DNA of 64,000 bases from Lactarius indigo. Its lineage: Eukaryota; Basidiomycota; Agaricomycetes; Russulales; Russulaceae. The stretch is from positions 62,001-126,000 of the forward strand of contig JAFKAC010000080.1 of NCBI GenBank assembly GCA_025766275.1, written 5' to 3'. Within the stretch, counting starts at the first letter, position 1; each line of letters opens with the position of its first letter. The notes under the pieces were generated by a model. The model searched no databases, had not been told where the DNA came from, and saw nothing but the letters and a program-made list of their open reading frames with translations. This document shows, one piece after another, positions 12,901 to 24,089 of the stretch. A program made the translations under genes and the position numbers.

Positions 12901-14453
12901 ACATTGAGGGTTCCCCAATACTTGTACGTACCGATCACGAGTCCCTAAAATATTTCCTGACGCAGAAGAACCTTGGTCGACAATTGGTGCGCTTCGTGGA
13001 TGACATCGCTCACTTCGATGTTGAAATCATCTACAGGCCTGGATGACATCAGTTGGTGGCAGACGCGTTGTCGTGTAGAAAGGGACATCGGGACGTACTG
13101 GATTCCGAAACCCTTACCCCCCTTTTTGCCGCTCCGTTAAATCCCTTCGAAGAAAAGAAAGATCACAGCGCTATCTTCCAGACGTTCACAGAATATAAAC
13201 GTCGCCTGCAACAAGGGGAACAATCAGCCACAGTCGGAAATGGATCGTACCTAATGACAGAAAACATCCTATGCAAAAGGACTCCTAATCGTTGGGGAGA
13301 AGAAGTCGTAGTGGAGGTCCCGACGACGCAAGACATGGCCGAAGAAAAGATTAGGACGATTCATCGAGAACTGGGCCACTTGGGACCCAAAGCTATTATA
13401 GCCGCCCTCCGGACGCGAATCTATATTCCATATGCACAAGAGATCGTTGAGCGTACACTCAGAAGCTGTGAGGAGTGTCAATTCGCTCACCGAGAACCCA
13501 CTTCGACACAGCCGCTTTTCCCCATTCCTCGAGTTGATGCTGGAGATGCTTGGGCATTCAATTTCGTTGGTCCGTTGCCTAAAACCTTGAGAGGGAATCG
13601 CTACCTTCTTACAGCGATGGACCTCGGCACCGATTGGACAATCGCGCAAGCCATTCCCCAGCGCTCCAGCAATGTTGTCATTGAGATGCTGCAATACATC
13701 GTACACACCTATGGAAAGCCAGTGACAGTCCTTTCAGACAATGGAGCAGAGTTTCTATCATACGAACTACAGAACTTACTTCATCGATTGGAAGTCCAAC
13801 ACTTCCGCACCACGCCGTACCATCCGCAGACCAACGGACACTTGGAAAAGTTCAACGACATCTTGACGCAGATGTTGGCAAAGATGACCACGCCCCAAAG
13901 GCAAAACCAGTGGGATGAACTACTTCCCGATGCTCTTCTCGCCTATCGGGCACATGTTAGTTCGTCTACGGGTGTGTCACCGTTCTTTTTGATGTATAGA
14001 AGAGAGGCGCGCTTACCAAGTGAAAGGATCCACCAAGTGTTCCAACGTAATCCGACGGACGAAGAAATTGAGTTCGTCCAACAGCGAAGGTTGGAACATG
14101 TTCAGGATTTGGCTCGATTCAGGCGGGAGGCCAACGAGCGAGCAGAGTCACGCCTGGAAAAGGAGGCATCCCAGCGAGAGGAAGACTACCAAGAAAAGGG
14201 GCTTGGTGTTGGAGATGTGGTAAAAAGGCAGCATGAAGCCGGTACGAAGCTCCATCCGCACTGGGATGGCCCTTTCATCATCAAAGAGGTCACTGATAAG
14301 AACACGTACCAATTGCAGACACGAAACGGATACGTTCTCAAAAACTTGTACAACAGTGCTCGACTCCAACGATATTTTCCGTCATCTCGTTCTCAAGATT
14401 CTTTGTGGTTTGCAAGTTCCGACCTGAAAAGAAAAGACACGGTGGCATTGTGA
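9960..14453 (+). pseudogene. Ty3/gypsy gag-pol, 5'-truncated and inactivated
   Basis: One continuous frame encodes the C-terminal part of gag, a CCHC zinc knuckle (CYNCNESGHFARGC near 10350), a protease (DTGAESNYL near 11155), reverse transcriptase plus RNase H (11595-13046) and integrase (13053-14453). The frame never shifts but is broken by in-frame stops at 10314 (TGA), 10917 (TGA), 11571 (TAG) and 13044 (TGA). In the reverse transcriptase the YxDD box reads YLDN (Asn codon 12219-12221). In the integrase the first catalytic Asp position reads AFNFVGPLP (Asn codon 13560-13562). The integrase HHCC zinc site and the 'DNGAEF' and 'NGHLEKF' motifs are present. The N-terminal half of gag is missing and no LTRs were found, so this is a dead internal fragment. 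Confidence 0.9.
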
Positions 14454-14778
14454 CGAAGACAAAAACAAGAAAGAAACATTCCGGGATCTTCCGGACACAA
14501 ATAAAACACTTCATCACTCTGCTCTCGTCCAAAACCCAAAAATAGTCTCTGACTGGTTACGTGATTGTCCCTGAATTGTGGCAACTCTATTTTTCCCGTT
14601 TCGGTTGTGACCGGAGTCACAAGGAACTACCGATGGGGTAATGTTGTGAACCGAATGAGTCAGCATGACTCATCGCAGTCTTGTGACCTCCCCGTATTAT
14701 GAAAGCAATGCGCAAGCCTGTATATTGCAGGTATTCCAAGATCATCTCCTACTGAATGTCTCAGATGTATTCTTGTAA
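14454..14778. other. spacer between the Ty3 remnant and a solo LTR
   Basis: No gene is seen here. The segment could include the Ty3 element's 3' untranslated end, but no copy of it was found upstream, so it cannot be called an LTR. Confidence 0.4.
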
Positions 14779-14783
14779 GATAG
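14779..14783. repeat. target-site duplication GATAG, left copy
   Basis: It is identical to 15407-15411 on the other side of solo LTR copy 1. A 5-bp duplication is the usual footprint of an LTR retrotransposon integrase. Confidence 0.9.
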
Positions 14784-15406
14784 TGATGAACAGCACACAA
14801 AGGTAGCATACTCACAGTGGACAAAGGAGACTGTGGTGAGATAGGCTGGGTGGCTGGAAGCAGCAAACAGGAAGTCAAGCAGTGGAAGCAAGAGATGTCT
14901 GGCACACAAGCAGTGAGAACTGATGTTATACATTGAGGAGCAGAAGGCTTACCTGGCACACAAGCAGTGAGAACTGATGTGGACCAGGAGCGTACATGGT
15001 ACTCTACTTATACACTTTCTGGGAGTGACACTGTACAAGGGATGTAACACTAGGTCACGTAGTACAAGGAAGTATTGTTCTACAAATGGACAAAGGAGTG
15101 GACGTTCTGAGAACAAGGGAAGAAAGAATAAGGAGAGTCCAGAAGCAAATGATATCATACTGACATCATAATAAGGATAGTCCTAAGTAAAGAACAAAGA
15201 GAAGTACAAAGGCGTTATACAACGCAGAGTCCGGATGTATGATGTCATAGAACTACAGTGATGTCATAGATGACACAATGGTAAGTCCAGATTGTACAGA
15301 TCAATTAATATCTAATCTACAAGTCCTGTATATCTAATCTAAAGCAGTCCATGCTGCAAGTCCGGTCTGTACGAGCCGCTAAGTGCGCAAGGGTCACTTA
15401 TCAACA
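14784..15406 (-). mobile_element. solo LTR (family A, copy 1), 623 bp
   Basis: Read on the minus strand it begins TGTTGATAAGTGACCC at 15406 and ends TGTTCATCA at 14784, so it has TG...CA ends. It is flanked by the perfect 5-bp duplication GATAG (14779-14783 and 15407-15411). It is a diverged copy of the solo LTR at 49001-49627, in the opposite orientation. A 26-bp direct repeat lies at 14899-14924 and 14953-14978. There is no internal retroelement sequence, so it probably arose by LTR-LTR recombination. Confidence 0.9.
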
Positions 15407-15411
15407 GATAG
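15407..15411. repeat. target-site duplication GATAG, right copy
   Basis: It is the partner of 14779-14783. Confidence 0.9.
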
Positions 15412-16251
15412 GAGTAGGCCGCGTCAGCACGATGCGCAAGCGTGTAGTCAAAATGTATTTAAACCAGCGAGTTTGCGACAGGAATCACAGAATTCTCTCA
15501 CCCATCATTCCCTGCCGTTACGAATCGCTTAGTCAAGAAGTCACACGGAAGTGGGCGACATCACAGCAAGAATAGACCACGAGGGTCCGCATCCAAAAAT
15601 TAGGGCGAGGAAAGGCTCGCGCTAAGGCTCGACCGGGCCGAAGCCCGGTCCGGTCCTGTCAGGATCCCGGTGGTGCGGTGCTCCCCCGCAGGCTGGGCTC
15701 AGGCTCACAGCGCAAATCACGACCTTCGACTCGACGTTGTCTGCAGGTGCGTTCCATTCCATGTGCCGCGGAAGGTAATGTATCGGGACTCATGACTATC
15801 GTAGCAGTCCATGCCGACTCCAGTCCAGGTCCCAGTTACTGGGATGCTTAGGTTGGCCGCACTACTGTAGCAGCCTGAGCGCTATTCCCTGGGCTTTACT
15901 TGGGGCTTTATGCGGCCGTGCTATCATGGTGGGCGTTACGCTTTGGGCACCTACTGTATGACTATGGGCACATCAGTAAACAGTATGACTCTTTGTTTCC
16001 CTTTATGAATGTGGGGATCATTGATATAACTTCTAAGCGACTCGGAGATCCGTGGTCCTATCGGGACACCGCGTGCCAGTGGAATCGAAGCAGATAACGG
16101 GGCTCACATGAGCATGCTCATTGGTAGATCTAAGTACCGTAAATGGCGTGAACGATTTCGTCATTTTTGTTCAGAAGACGACTCGGTGGATACAAAACCC
16201 GAAACTGTGACCTAAAAATGTGTGTCTTCATTCGCTTCGTTTCTCCCAGAA
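15412..16251. other. intergenic region with a GC-rich hairpin
   Basis: No gene is recognised. At 15631-15650 the sequence GACCGGGC-CGAA-GCCCGGTC forms a perfect 8-bp stem with a four-base loop. The last few hundred bases are the promoter side of the MFS transporter that starts at 16252. Confidence 0.4.
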
Positions 16252-18478
16252 ATGGCCAACGACCGTGCAAGCAACTCAGAAAAGCACAAGGACGACGGCG
16301 TCACTGCAGAATTAACTATCCAAGCAGACACGGAGGACGTCTTTGAACATGACTTGCTCGATCCACTTTACGCCGCAAAGGCAAAGATTCTCAATGACGC
16401 TCTCCAAGAGATTGGCATGGGAAAATACCAGGTGCGTCTCAACCCTAGTTGCAATGTCTCGTTTCCCCATGCCCAGGCGATCTCGTCCTTCAAGTGGTAT
16501 CTTTTCATCGTAGCCGGTTTTGGTTGGCTCTCGTGCGTACCTCTTGTCTCCCACCGTCGAGTAAATTTCTTCGGTGACACTTGAGCTTAAACAGCGATAA
16601 TCTCTGGCCCGTGAGTCATACTTTTTGTTACCGTCTGGTCGTCATAACGGCCTCTGCAGATCGTAACCGGACTCATTCTCACGTCTGTCACCAACGAATT
16701 TGTTTTCAAAGGCCCCTTCCTCAAGCTCGGGCAGAACATAGGATTGCTCGTGGGTGCCGTCTTTTGGGGCATTGGGTCGGACGTCTGGGGACGCAAGTAC
16801 GCTTTTTTTTATCATAAAATTTATTAAGAAGCGAACAAGCGCTTATTTTGTTACTCAAAAGGTTGTCCTTCAATCTGACTCTCCTTATCACCGGCATATT
16901 TGCGGTTGCTGCTGGAGGGTCACCAGACTCTATCACGTTATGTTCCCTTGCGGCTGTGTGGAGTATTGGAGTCGGCGGCAATCTTCCTGTGGATTCTGCT
17001 GTCTTCTTGGGTTTGTCACCTACATCGCCAATATGAACTAGACTAACGGGGCTCTTGTCCAGAATTCATCCCCGCATCACATCAATATCTGTTGACCGTC
17101 CTGTCCATTTGGTGGGCTCTGGGGCAGCTTCTTGGTAGTCTCGTTTGTCTCTTCATATCCTTCCTCCTTTTCCTTTTCCTCAGTTGAGACTAGGTCGCGT
17201 GGCCACTGCTCGCCAACTTTTCCTGTCCGACAACCGTCCCACCTTCTCCATGTCCGCGCTCCGAGAATCAGGGCTGGCGGTACTTCCTTTACGCGATGGG
17301 CGGGCTCATGCTCCTTCTCTTCGTGCTCCGCTTCTTTGTGTTCCATCTTTACGAAAGCCCGAAATACCTGATGGGCCGTGGGCGTGACGCAGAGGCGGTT
17401 GAGGTTGTGCACAAGGTGGCACGTTACAATGGGAAATCTAGCAGCCTCACGCTGGAAATGCTACGCGACGCCGAGGGGAGGGTTTCCCCTTCTGGGAATG
17501 GGGACCCTGAGAAGACCCAACCGCCAATAATGGACGCATCCGCAATAGGCGCGGCACGCAGGACACTGAGATCATTCGGGTGGGATCACGTGACGCCATT
17601 GTTCCAGACGCGAAAGTTGGCATGGTCGACCAGTTTATTGATTATTGTCTGGGGTGCGCTCTATTCTTTTTTCTTTCGTGTTCTCGAATGTTTAACCTTC
17701 TCTCCTCAGCTCTCATTGGTCTGGCGTTCCCATTGTGAGGACTCTATTCTCTCTATTTAACGGGCTCTTCTGACTCGTAATCATACTCTACCAGATACAA
17801 CAGCTTCGTGACGTACTTGTATGTTCTTCCCTTCTCGTTTTCTTTATATCTCTGATTATCGTTATAGCTTGGCAACTCGGGGAGCGGACTTCGGAGACGG
17901 CTCGACGTATATCACCTATCGTAACGTATGTTCCAAGCTCTCTTGGTTGTGACTCCCTGTTTGACTGACCATTTTCTACGCCCTACTAGCAAGTCATTCT
18001 GAGCGTCATTGGCGTTCCAGGCGCATTGCTCGCTGGATGGACAGTCGAGCTTCCATTTCTCGGTAGACGCGGCTCGCTCGCAATCTCTACAGGTTCGTGA
18101 ACCCGTGACGCGACTTCCTGATACAGTTCTGATGAACAACATGCAGTCCTGACAGGTGTGTTCCTGTTCGCTTCGACGACAGCACGCTCTTCCGCAGCCT
18201 TGCTCGGTTGGAACTGTGGTTACAGCTTCACGAGCAACATCATGTATGGCGTTCTGTACGCGCTCTCGCCGGAGCTGTTTCCCACCAAAGATCGTGGGAC
18301 GGGTAATGCGCTCGTTGCAGCAGCCAACCGCGTATTTGGGATCATGGCACCTATCATCGCACTTTATGCAAACCTCACGACTTCTGTACCGATCTACATC
18401 TCAGGCGCCCTGTTCATCGTAGCAGGTTTCATTGCCCTGATGTTACCATTCGAGCCGCGCGGCAAGGCGTCGTTGTAG
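16252..18478 (+). CDS. MFS transporter, SVOP/SV2-like
   Basis: This intron-rich gene begins MANDRASNSEKHKDD. The ATG at 16252 is chosen because it is the first in the frame that continues through the splice sites. Clear early exons are 16252-16431, 16495-16532, 16595-16610, 16660-16796, 16862-17010, 17063-17142, 17194-17653 and 17710-17734, with more small exons to the stop at 18476-18478. The protein has a hydrophilic N-terminus and then major-facilitator helices. The motif 'GSDVWGRK' is the loop 2-3 signature (GxxxDxxGRR-like), and 'LGRRGS' is its counterpart in the second half. The segment ending 'SPELFPTKDRGTGNALV' is typical of fungal SVOP-like members. It is expected to move a small organic solute across a membrane; the substrate cannot be told from sequence. 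Confidence 0.85.
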
Positions 18479-18827
18479 ACAGGGAAGAACGCTGCGGCGC
18501 AGTATGTGAATCATGCATGGGAGTCCTCTAAAATGCCTCATGGGTCGGGTCGTGGTTGAAAGGTAGCGTCTACAAGCTGCGGACGCGGCCACATCTGTTG
18601 ATCGATGGCTGCGATGATTCAGTATCCCTTATTCTGCTACCGAATTTGGTGGATTACGTAATTGACGCTGTGAATCGAATTGCGATCTTTGGCCTGATTA
18701 GGCGATCGCTGCGATATGCACATCTGGACGACTCGAGCGACCATGGACAGTTGTGCGGTTAAAAGCCACAGTGTGGGACACAGAGAATTGCCCACAAAAC
18801 CCCTCACACTTTTCCCAAACACTCAAT

Positions 18828-18845
18828 AGTGAATAATTATTCACT
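18828..18845. promoter_or_regulatory. perfect 18-bp palindrome in the Dicer leader
   Basis: AGTGAATAATTATTCACT is a perfect inverted repeat without a loop, ending 21 bp before the Dicer-like start codon. It could be a dimeric transcription-factor site or a leader element. No function is known to me, and an A/T-rich palindrome can arise by chance. Confidence 0.4.
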
Positions 18846-18866
18846 CAAATAAAAGTACCTACATCC

Positions 18867-21800
18867 ATGACAGACAACACGACTGCACAGGCAAGTGCAC
18901 AGGTGCCAATCCCTGGCCTGGCGACGCGAGGGTATCAGCAGGAAATGCTCGAAGAGAGTCTCAAGCGGAACATTGTCATCGCGCTTGACACAGGCGCAGG
19001 AAAGACCCACATCGCAGTTCTGCGCTTGAAACTTGAAGCAGAGCGCGAATCGCGCAAGGCGCGTTGGTCTCGTCGCCGTACCGCAGCTTTACTCATGCCA
19101 TTGTCCCTTCCTTAGGTATCGTGGTTCCTCGTGCCGACCGTAGCGCTCGCACAGCAGCAGCAGGCCGTCATCGCGAGTCACGTTCCCGTCCCCGTTGGGC
19201 TCATCTCGGGCGCAAACGAGCCAGACCAATGGAAGGACCCCGCGCTTTGGCGCCGCGTCCTTGACTCATACCGCATTATCGTCAGCACGCCGGATGTCCT
19301 CCTCAACGCGCTCCGACACGGCTACATCCACCTGGGCCGTGATATTGGCTTCCTCGTCTTTGACGAGGCGCACCACGCCGCGGATCGCCACTCCTATAAC
19401 CTCGTTATGCGCGAGTTTTATGCTGCGCTTCCGCCCCGTAGCGGCGCGGAAAGCGCCAACGCGGAGGTGCGCCCTATGATTCTCGGCCTCACTGCGAGTC
19501 CGATCTTTGGCGGAGATGCGGAAATGTCTCTCCGGTGAGTAAATTTATTGCAGATGGTTGGAGAGGTCTGAACAGATCGCTCGTACTCGTCGGTAGGCAG
19601 ATCGAGCGCAACTTGGACGCGACTGTCTGCGCTCCGCTCCGGTTCCGCTCCGAGCTCCAGGGCTTCGTGCATCGTCCCCAATTCAAGCATGTCATCTACG
19701 CCGAGCCTACATACCCTATAGTCGGACCGCTGCCCTCCAATAGCCTGAGATCGCTCAAGGAGGTCGTCGCCTCCCTCAACATCGAAGAAGATCCCTGGGT
19801 GATCGACAGGCGCGCTGCGCTCCGGCGCCTCGAACCTGGTCCTGACCGCACCCGCATCGACCAGCGCCTGTCAAGGGCGATTGACAAGCACGACACGTTT
19901 GCGAACAAGGGCTTGCGCGACTTTGAGCGCGCCGCTGAGGAGATATGTTCGTACCTCGGCGCATGGGCAGCGGACTGGTACATCCAGCAGGTGTGCGAGC
20001 AGGCCATGCGCGCAGGCGACCAGTTTCCCGAGTTCTCCTTCTCGTCAAGCGAGAGCGAGCGCGATTACCTGCTCAAGAATCTCGCGCGCATCGAGATCGT
20101 GCCCGTGCCCGAGGGCGAAGAAGATGGCCCCGCAGACGTCATCCGGCGCACCTCGGACAAGGTCGACAAGCTCATCGACAAACTCCTCGAAGAGAAGGCC
20201 ATCTTCGAGGATGAACACGAAATGGAATACCGCGGGCTCGTCTTCGTCACGCGGCGTGACGCGGTCCTCGCGCTGACTGCGGTCCTCGCGCGGCACCCCC
20301 GCACTGCGCACGTCCTAAACGTTGGCAGCCTCCTCGGCGAGTCTGGGAGCGCTCGCCGCCGCGCCTTCCTCGACATTACGCGCCGCCTCTTGCGTCAACC
20401 CGCGAGCGCGACTCTCGACGCGTTTCGCATCGGGGACCTCAACCTCATCATCGCGACTGCCGTCGCAGAGGAGGGCCTCGACATCCAGGCCTGCTGTAAT
20501 GTCGTGCGGTGGGACCCACCTGCTAACATGGTCAGCTGGACGCAGAGCCGTGGACGCGCGCGCCAGGAACGTAGCTCGTTTGTCGTCATGCTATCGGACT
20601 CGCTCGCGTTCGCGGACGACGTGCGCAAATGGGTGGCACTCGAACAAAGGATGACCGAATTGTACAACACAAGCCAGGAGCTCCGTGCGCTCCTGGCTGA
20701 TGATGAGGACTTGATGGGTGACGACGAAGCCGATAACTTGCGATTCACCGTCGAAGCGACAGGGTGTGTGATCCCTCCCGCTTATCCTTCTTTCCACATG
20801 TGAGCTGACATAAAAAAAAAAAACAGCGCAGTCCTGACGGGAAATTCGGCAATAGAACATATCGTTCATTTCTGCTCCATTCTTCCTTACCCAGGGCAAG
20901 GCCACCATTCTGCCCTTTTCGATATCGACCCCCCCGATTACCCCTTCGAATGGCACGCAGACGCAGGACCGCGCGAACCATACAAGGGTCCATATGGTTG
21001 CACTTTGACCCTCCCGAAGCTCGTCGATCCCCGTTTCCGCGTATTTTCAACTCCCCAAATTCATACTACGAAGCTCAAGGCGAGACGCCACGTCGCGTTC
21101 CAGGCTTACCGCGCGCTTTACGAAAACGGCCTGCTCAATGACCACCTTCTCCCGCTTACGAGCGTCCTGGAGCCCGAGATGGAGGGCGAGGTGCGGGCTC
21201 TGCTCAAGGAAGTCGAGCAGCGGGACGGCACGGCGCAGGTGTCAAGTCAGTTGGACCCCTGGCGCGTTTCTGAAATCGCAGGCGAGCGGCTGTGGTGGTC
21301 GACGATACTCGAGGTGGACGGACTGCCGCCCTTGCGGCTGCTCACGCAGACCGCGCTCCCACTGTTCCGGGACGACGAGCTCCCCGTGATCCACACGCGC
21401 GAACAGCCTCCGTTTAAAATGCGCATCAGGACAGAGAGCACGTTCGTTGCTGCCGATGATGACGACGACGGCATCCTGGCGCGCGCTAAGGTTTTCACAC
21501 GTCGGTTCTTCTGGCCGCTGTATAGCAGCCGCATGAAGTGGGGCCAGATGGACTTTGTCCACCTCTTTCTTCCCGTGGACGAGTCTCTGACGGTTTGGGA
21601 CGAACGAAGGGCAGCCTTGCTCTCGGATCCCGGATTTTCGGACGCTGGCGGACGGACGCTCTTCGCACCGTTGTCGTGGTGGGACCAGCACTATGATCAC
21701 GTGAGCGACTTTATGGTCGTGACTGGGTCAGGGTTTGGCGGAAAACCGTTTCAATTCATACGCTGGAAGAACGATCCTGTGACCGCAGATGAAAGAGACA

Positions 21801-23986
21801 GCATCGTGAAGCGGTATGTGCGCGCCAAAGACGACGACGGCTTCACTGCGTTCAACGTCACTTATCCGCTACTCGAAGCTCGTCCGTTCTCCAAGCGTAA
21901 CTTCCTCACACCCATGCCGGTCGATTCGAAGGGCTTGGATGCGGCGAGCCAGCAGCCGGTTTTGCTTCTGAAGGAATTCTCCCTTGTCGCGCTCATCTCA
22001 TCGCACGAGGTGCAATACGCGCTGTGGGCTCCGTCGATCATCAGGTACTTGCAGATGGCCAGCACGACCTCATCCATGCGAGATAATCTCTTCGCGGACA
22101 CACCACTGGCCGATATACCACTGCATCTTCTCATGGAAGCAAGTACTACGCCGGCAGCACAGGAGCACAGCCACTACCAGCGCCTCGAGACGCTCGGCGA
22201 TACCGTCCTTAAGTACACAGTATCCATCCAGCTCCTCTCCGCACACCCGCTTTGGCACGAGGGATACCTCGCGAGGCGCAAGGATCATGCGGTGTCAAAC
22301 GCCAACCTTTCCAAGATGGCCGTCAAACGGAAGCTGTTCAGGTGGATCATCCGGGATCGACTCGTGCCGAAGCGGTGGCGGCCACGGCTCACATCCGACC
22401 CGGTTGGGTTCCTGTTCGAAGAAACGTCGCCGCCGGCGCCGGAGATGGTATTGATGACGGCGAAGGAGGAGAGAAAGGCCAGCGCTGCACGGAACCTGTC
22501 GACGAAAGTCTTGGCCGATGTCGTCGAGGCGCTCATTGGCGCTGCGTATGTGCACGGGGGATTTGCGCTTGGGACCGAGTGCATGAAGGTCTTCGGCCTC
22601 GGTTTGTCGTGGAACGCGCTTCCCGACTGTATCGACGCCATGTATGCGCGTGTCGCCGATTTCGATCGCTATCCGGTGCAGATCACTATCGTGGAGAGCA
22701 TCCTCGGTTACACGTTCCGCCGGAAGGCAATTGCCGTGGAGGCTCTCGCACACGCGAGCTACCAGAGCGACCTCGAAACGATTTCCTATGAGCGCATGGA
22801 GTTTCTGGGAGACGCGGTGCTGGACATGCTCGTGACGGACTACCTCTACCACGCGCCAGGGAAGGAGTACAGCCCTGGCCAGATACACATGATCAAGACG
22901 ACCGTGGTGAACGCTCACTTCCTCGCGATGCTATGCCTGCGTGCATCCACCATGCAACCTGCGGCCATGCCGACGTGGTCTCAGCACGATGGAGTGACCG
23001 TAAACGACGATACGCAGCCAGCTTACCTCTGGAAGTGTATGTTACACTCAAGCGTACAGGTTATGGACGAGCAGCGGGCCACGTTCGCGAGATGGGACCG
23101 GCCGGGCGGCAAGGACGAGATCGAAGCAGCGCTTGCGGAAGGCAAGGCATTCCCGTGGTCGGCATTGACGTCATTGCAAGCGCCCAAATTCCTGAGCGAC
23201 ATACTTGAAAGCTTGCTGGGGGCGGTCTACCTGGACTCGCTGGGGGACCTCGACGTCACCAGGGAGGTGCTCCGACGGCTGGGCCACTGGGAAGTCCTGG
23301 AACGTATCGTCGAGTGCGATATGGACGTGCAGCATCCCGTCTCACGCTTGTATCTCTGGGCAAGCCGGCGCCACGAGCCTGTCAAATGCGGTAAGCCCGA
23401 GAACGACGGGAAGACGGTCAGATGTTCGGTCTTCTGGGGAGACTTTGAGGTTGCCAAGGTCGAGGACGAATGGCGCGGGCGTATCAGTCAGGAGACCGCT
23501 CGCTTCGCCGCAGCGGAGAAAGCCATCGCGCTTTTGGAAGACCCCGTTTCGTTGCTGCGGATCTGGCTGGCGAAACGCAATCGGAGCATAGAATACTCCG
23601 TGAATGTGGTAGAGGGAGTCCCGGTATGCGCCGCGATTGTTGACGGCACCCTCATTGCCGCAGTGCAGTCGCGCGAGAGCAGCGAAGAGGAGATGATGAA
23701 GGGGGTAGCTACGGAGGCACTCAAGATCTTAGAGGCGCCGGTGCACTGGCTCGCGTTCTTATCGGTGCAGCATCGCCTCGAAGTGGAGTACCAGATTTAC
23801 GAGGAAGAGGGGACGAAGGTCTGTTGTGTGTATGTGGACGGTTGCGAGGCAGGGAAGGTCGAGTACCCCGCCAAGGAATCAGGTGCGGCGGTGACCGAAG
23901 GGGAAATGACAGCAGCTGCAGCAAAGAAAGCGGTAGAATACCTAGACCAACGGGTTGTGATGGATGTAGACGCTGACTCGGCATAG
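18867..23986 (+). CDS. dcl: Dicer-like ribonuclease III
   Basis: Four exons (18867-19058, 19116-19534, 19597-20763, 20827-23986) give 1645 aa. Dicer cuts long double-stranded RNA into small RNAs for RNA silencing. The N-terminal helicase has Walker A 'TGAGKT' (Lys46), a DEAH box (Asp147 onward), 'LTASP', and in the second lobe '[12 protein letters not shown]' and 'QSRGRAR' (from Gln520). A Dicer dimerisation domain follows at about 594-700. RNase IIIa has 'RLETLGD' (Glu1047, Asp1051) and '[11 protein letters not shown]'; RNase IIIb has 'RMEFLGD' (Glu1251, Asp1255) and '[11 protein letters not shown]'. All metal-binding acidic residues are present, so it should be active. I see no clear PAZ domain. 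The C-terminus (1430-1634) holds three similar modules of 65-70 residues that look like weak dsRNA-binding folds. The first intron needs a GC donor to keep the frame. Confidence 0.95.
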
Positions 23987-24089
23987 AAACTGTACTGTAT
24001 AGCTTAATGATAAGATGATAAGATTTCGGAATTTAGTATTTAACGATGTGTTGTCCACCCTCCACTTGGTCCGCGACCACCATCACAAC

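Noticed and set aside
14454..14778. 3' LTR of the left Ty3 element
   Set aside because: No matching copy was found upstream of gag and no TG...CA ends with a duplication could be placed.
19418..20956. Long open frames on the minus strand and in other plus frames across the Dicer gene
   Set aside because: They are shadows of GC-rich coding sequence. The translations are low-complexity Arg/Ser/Ala and have no motif.
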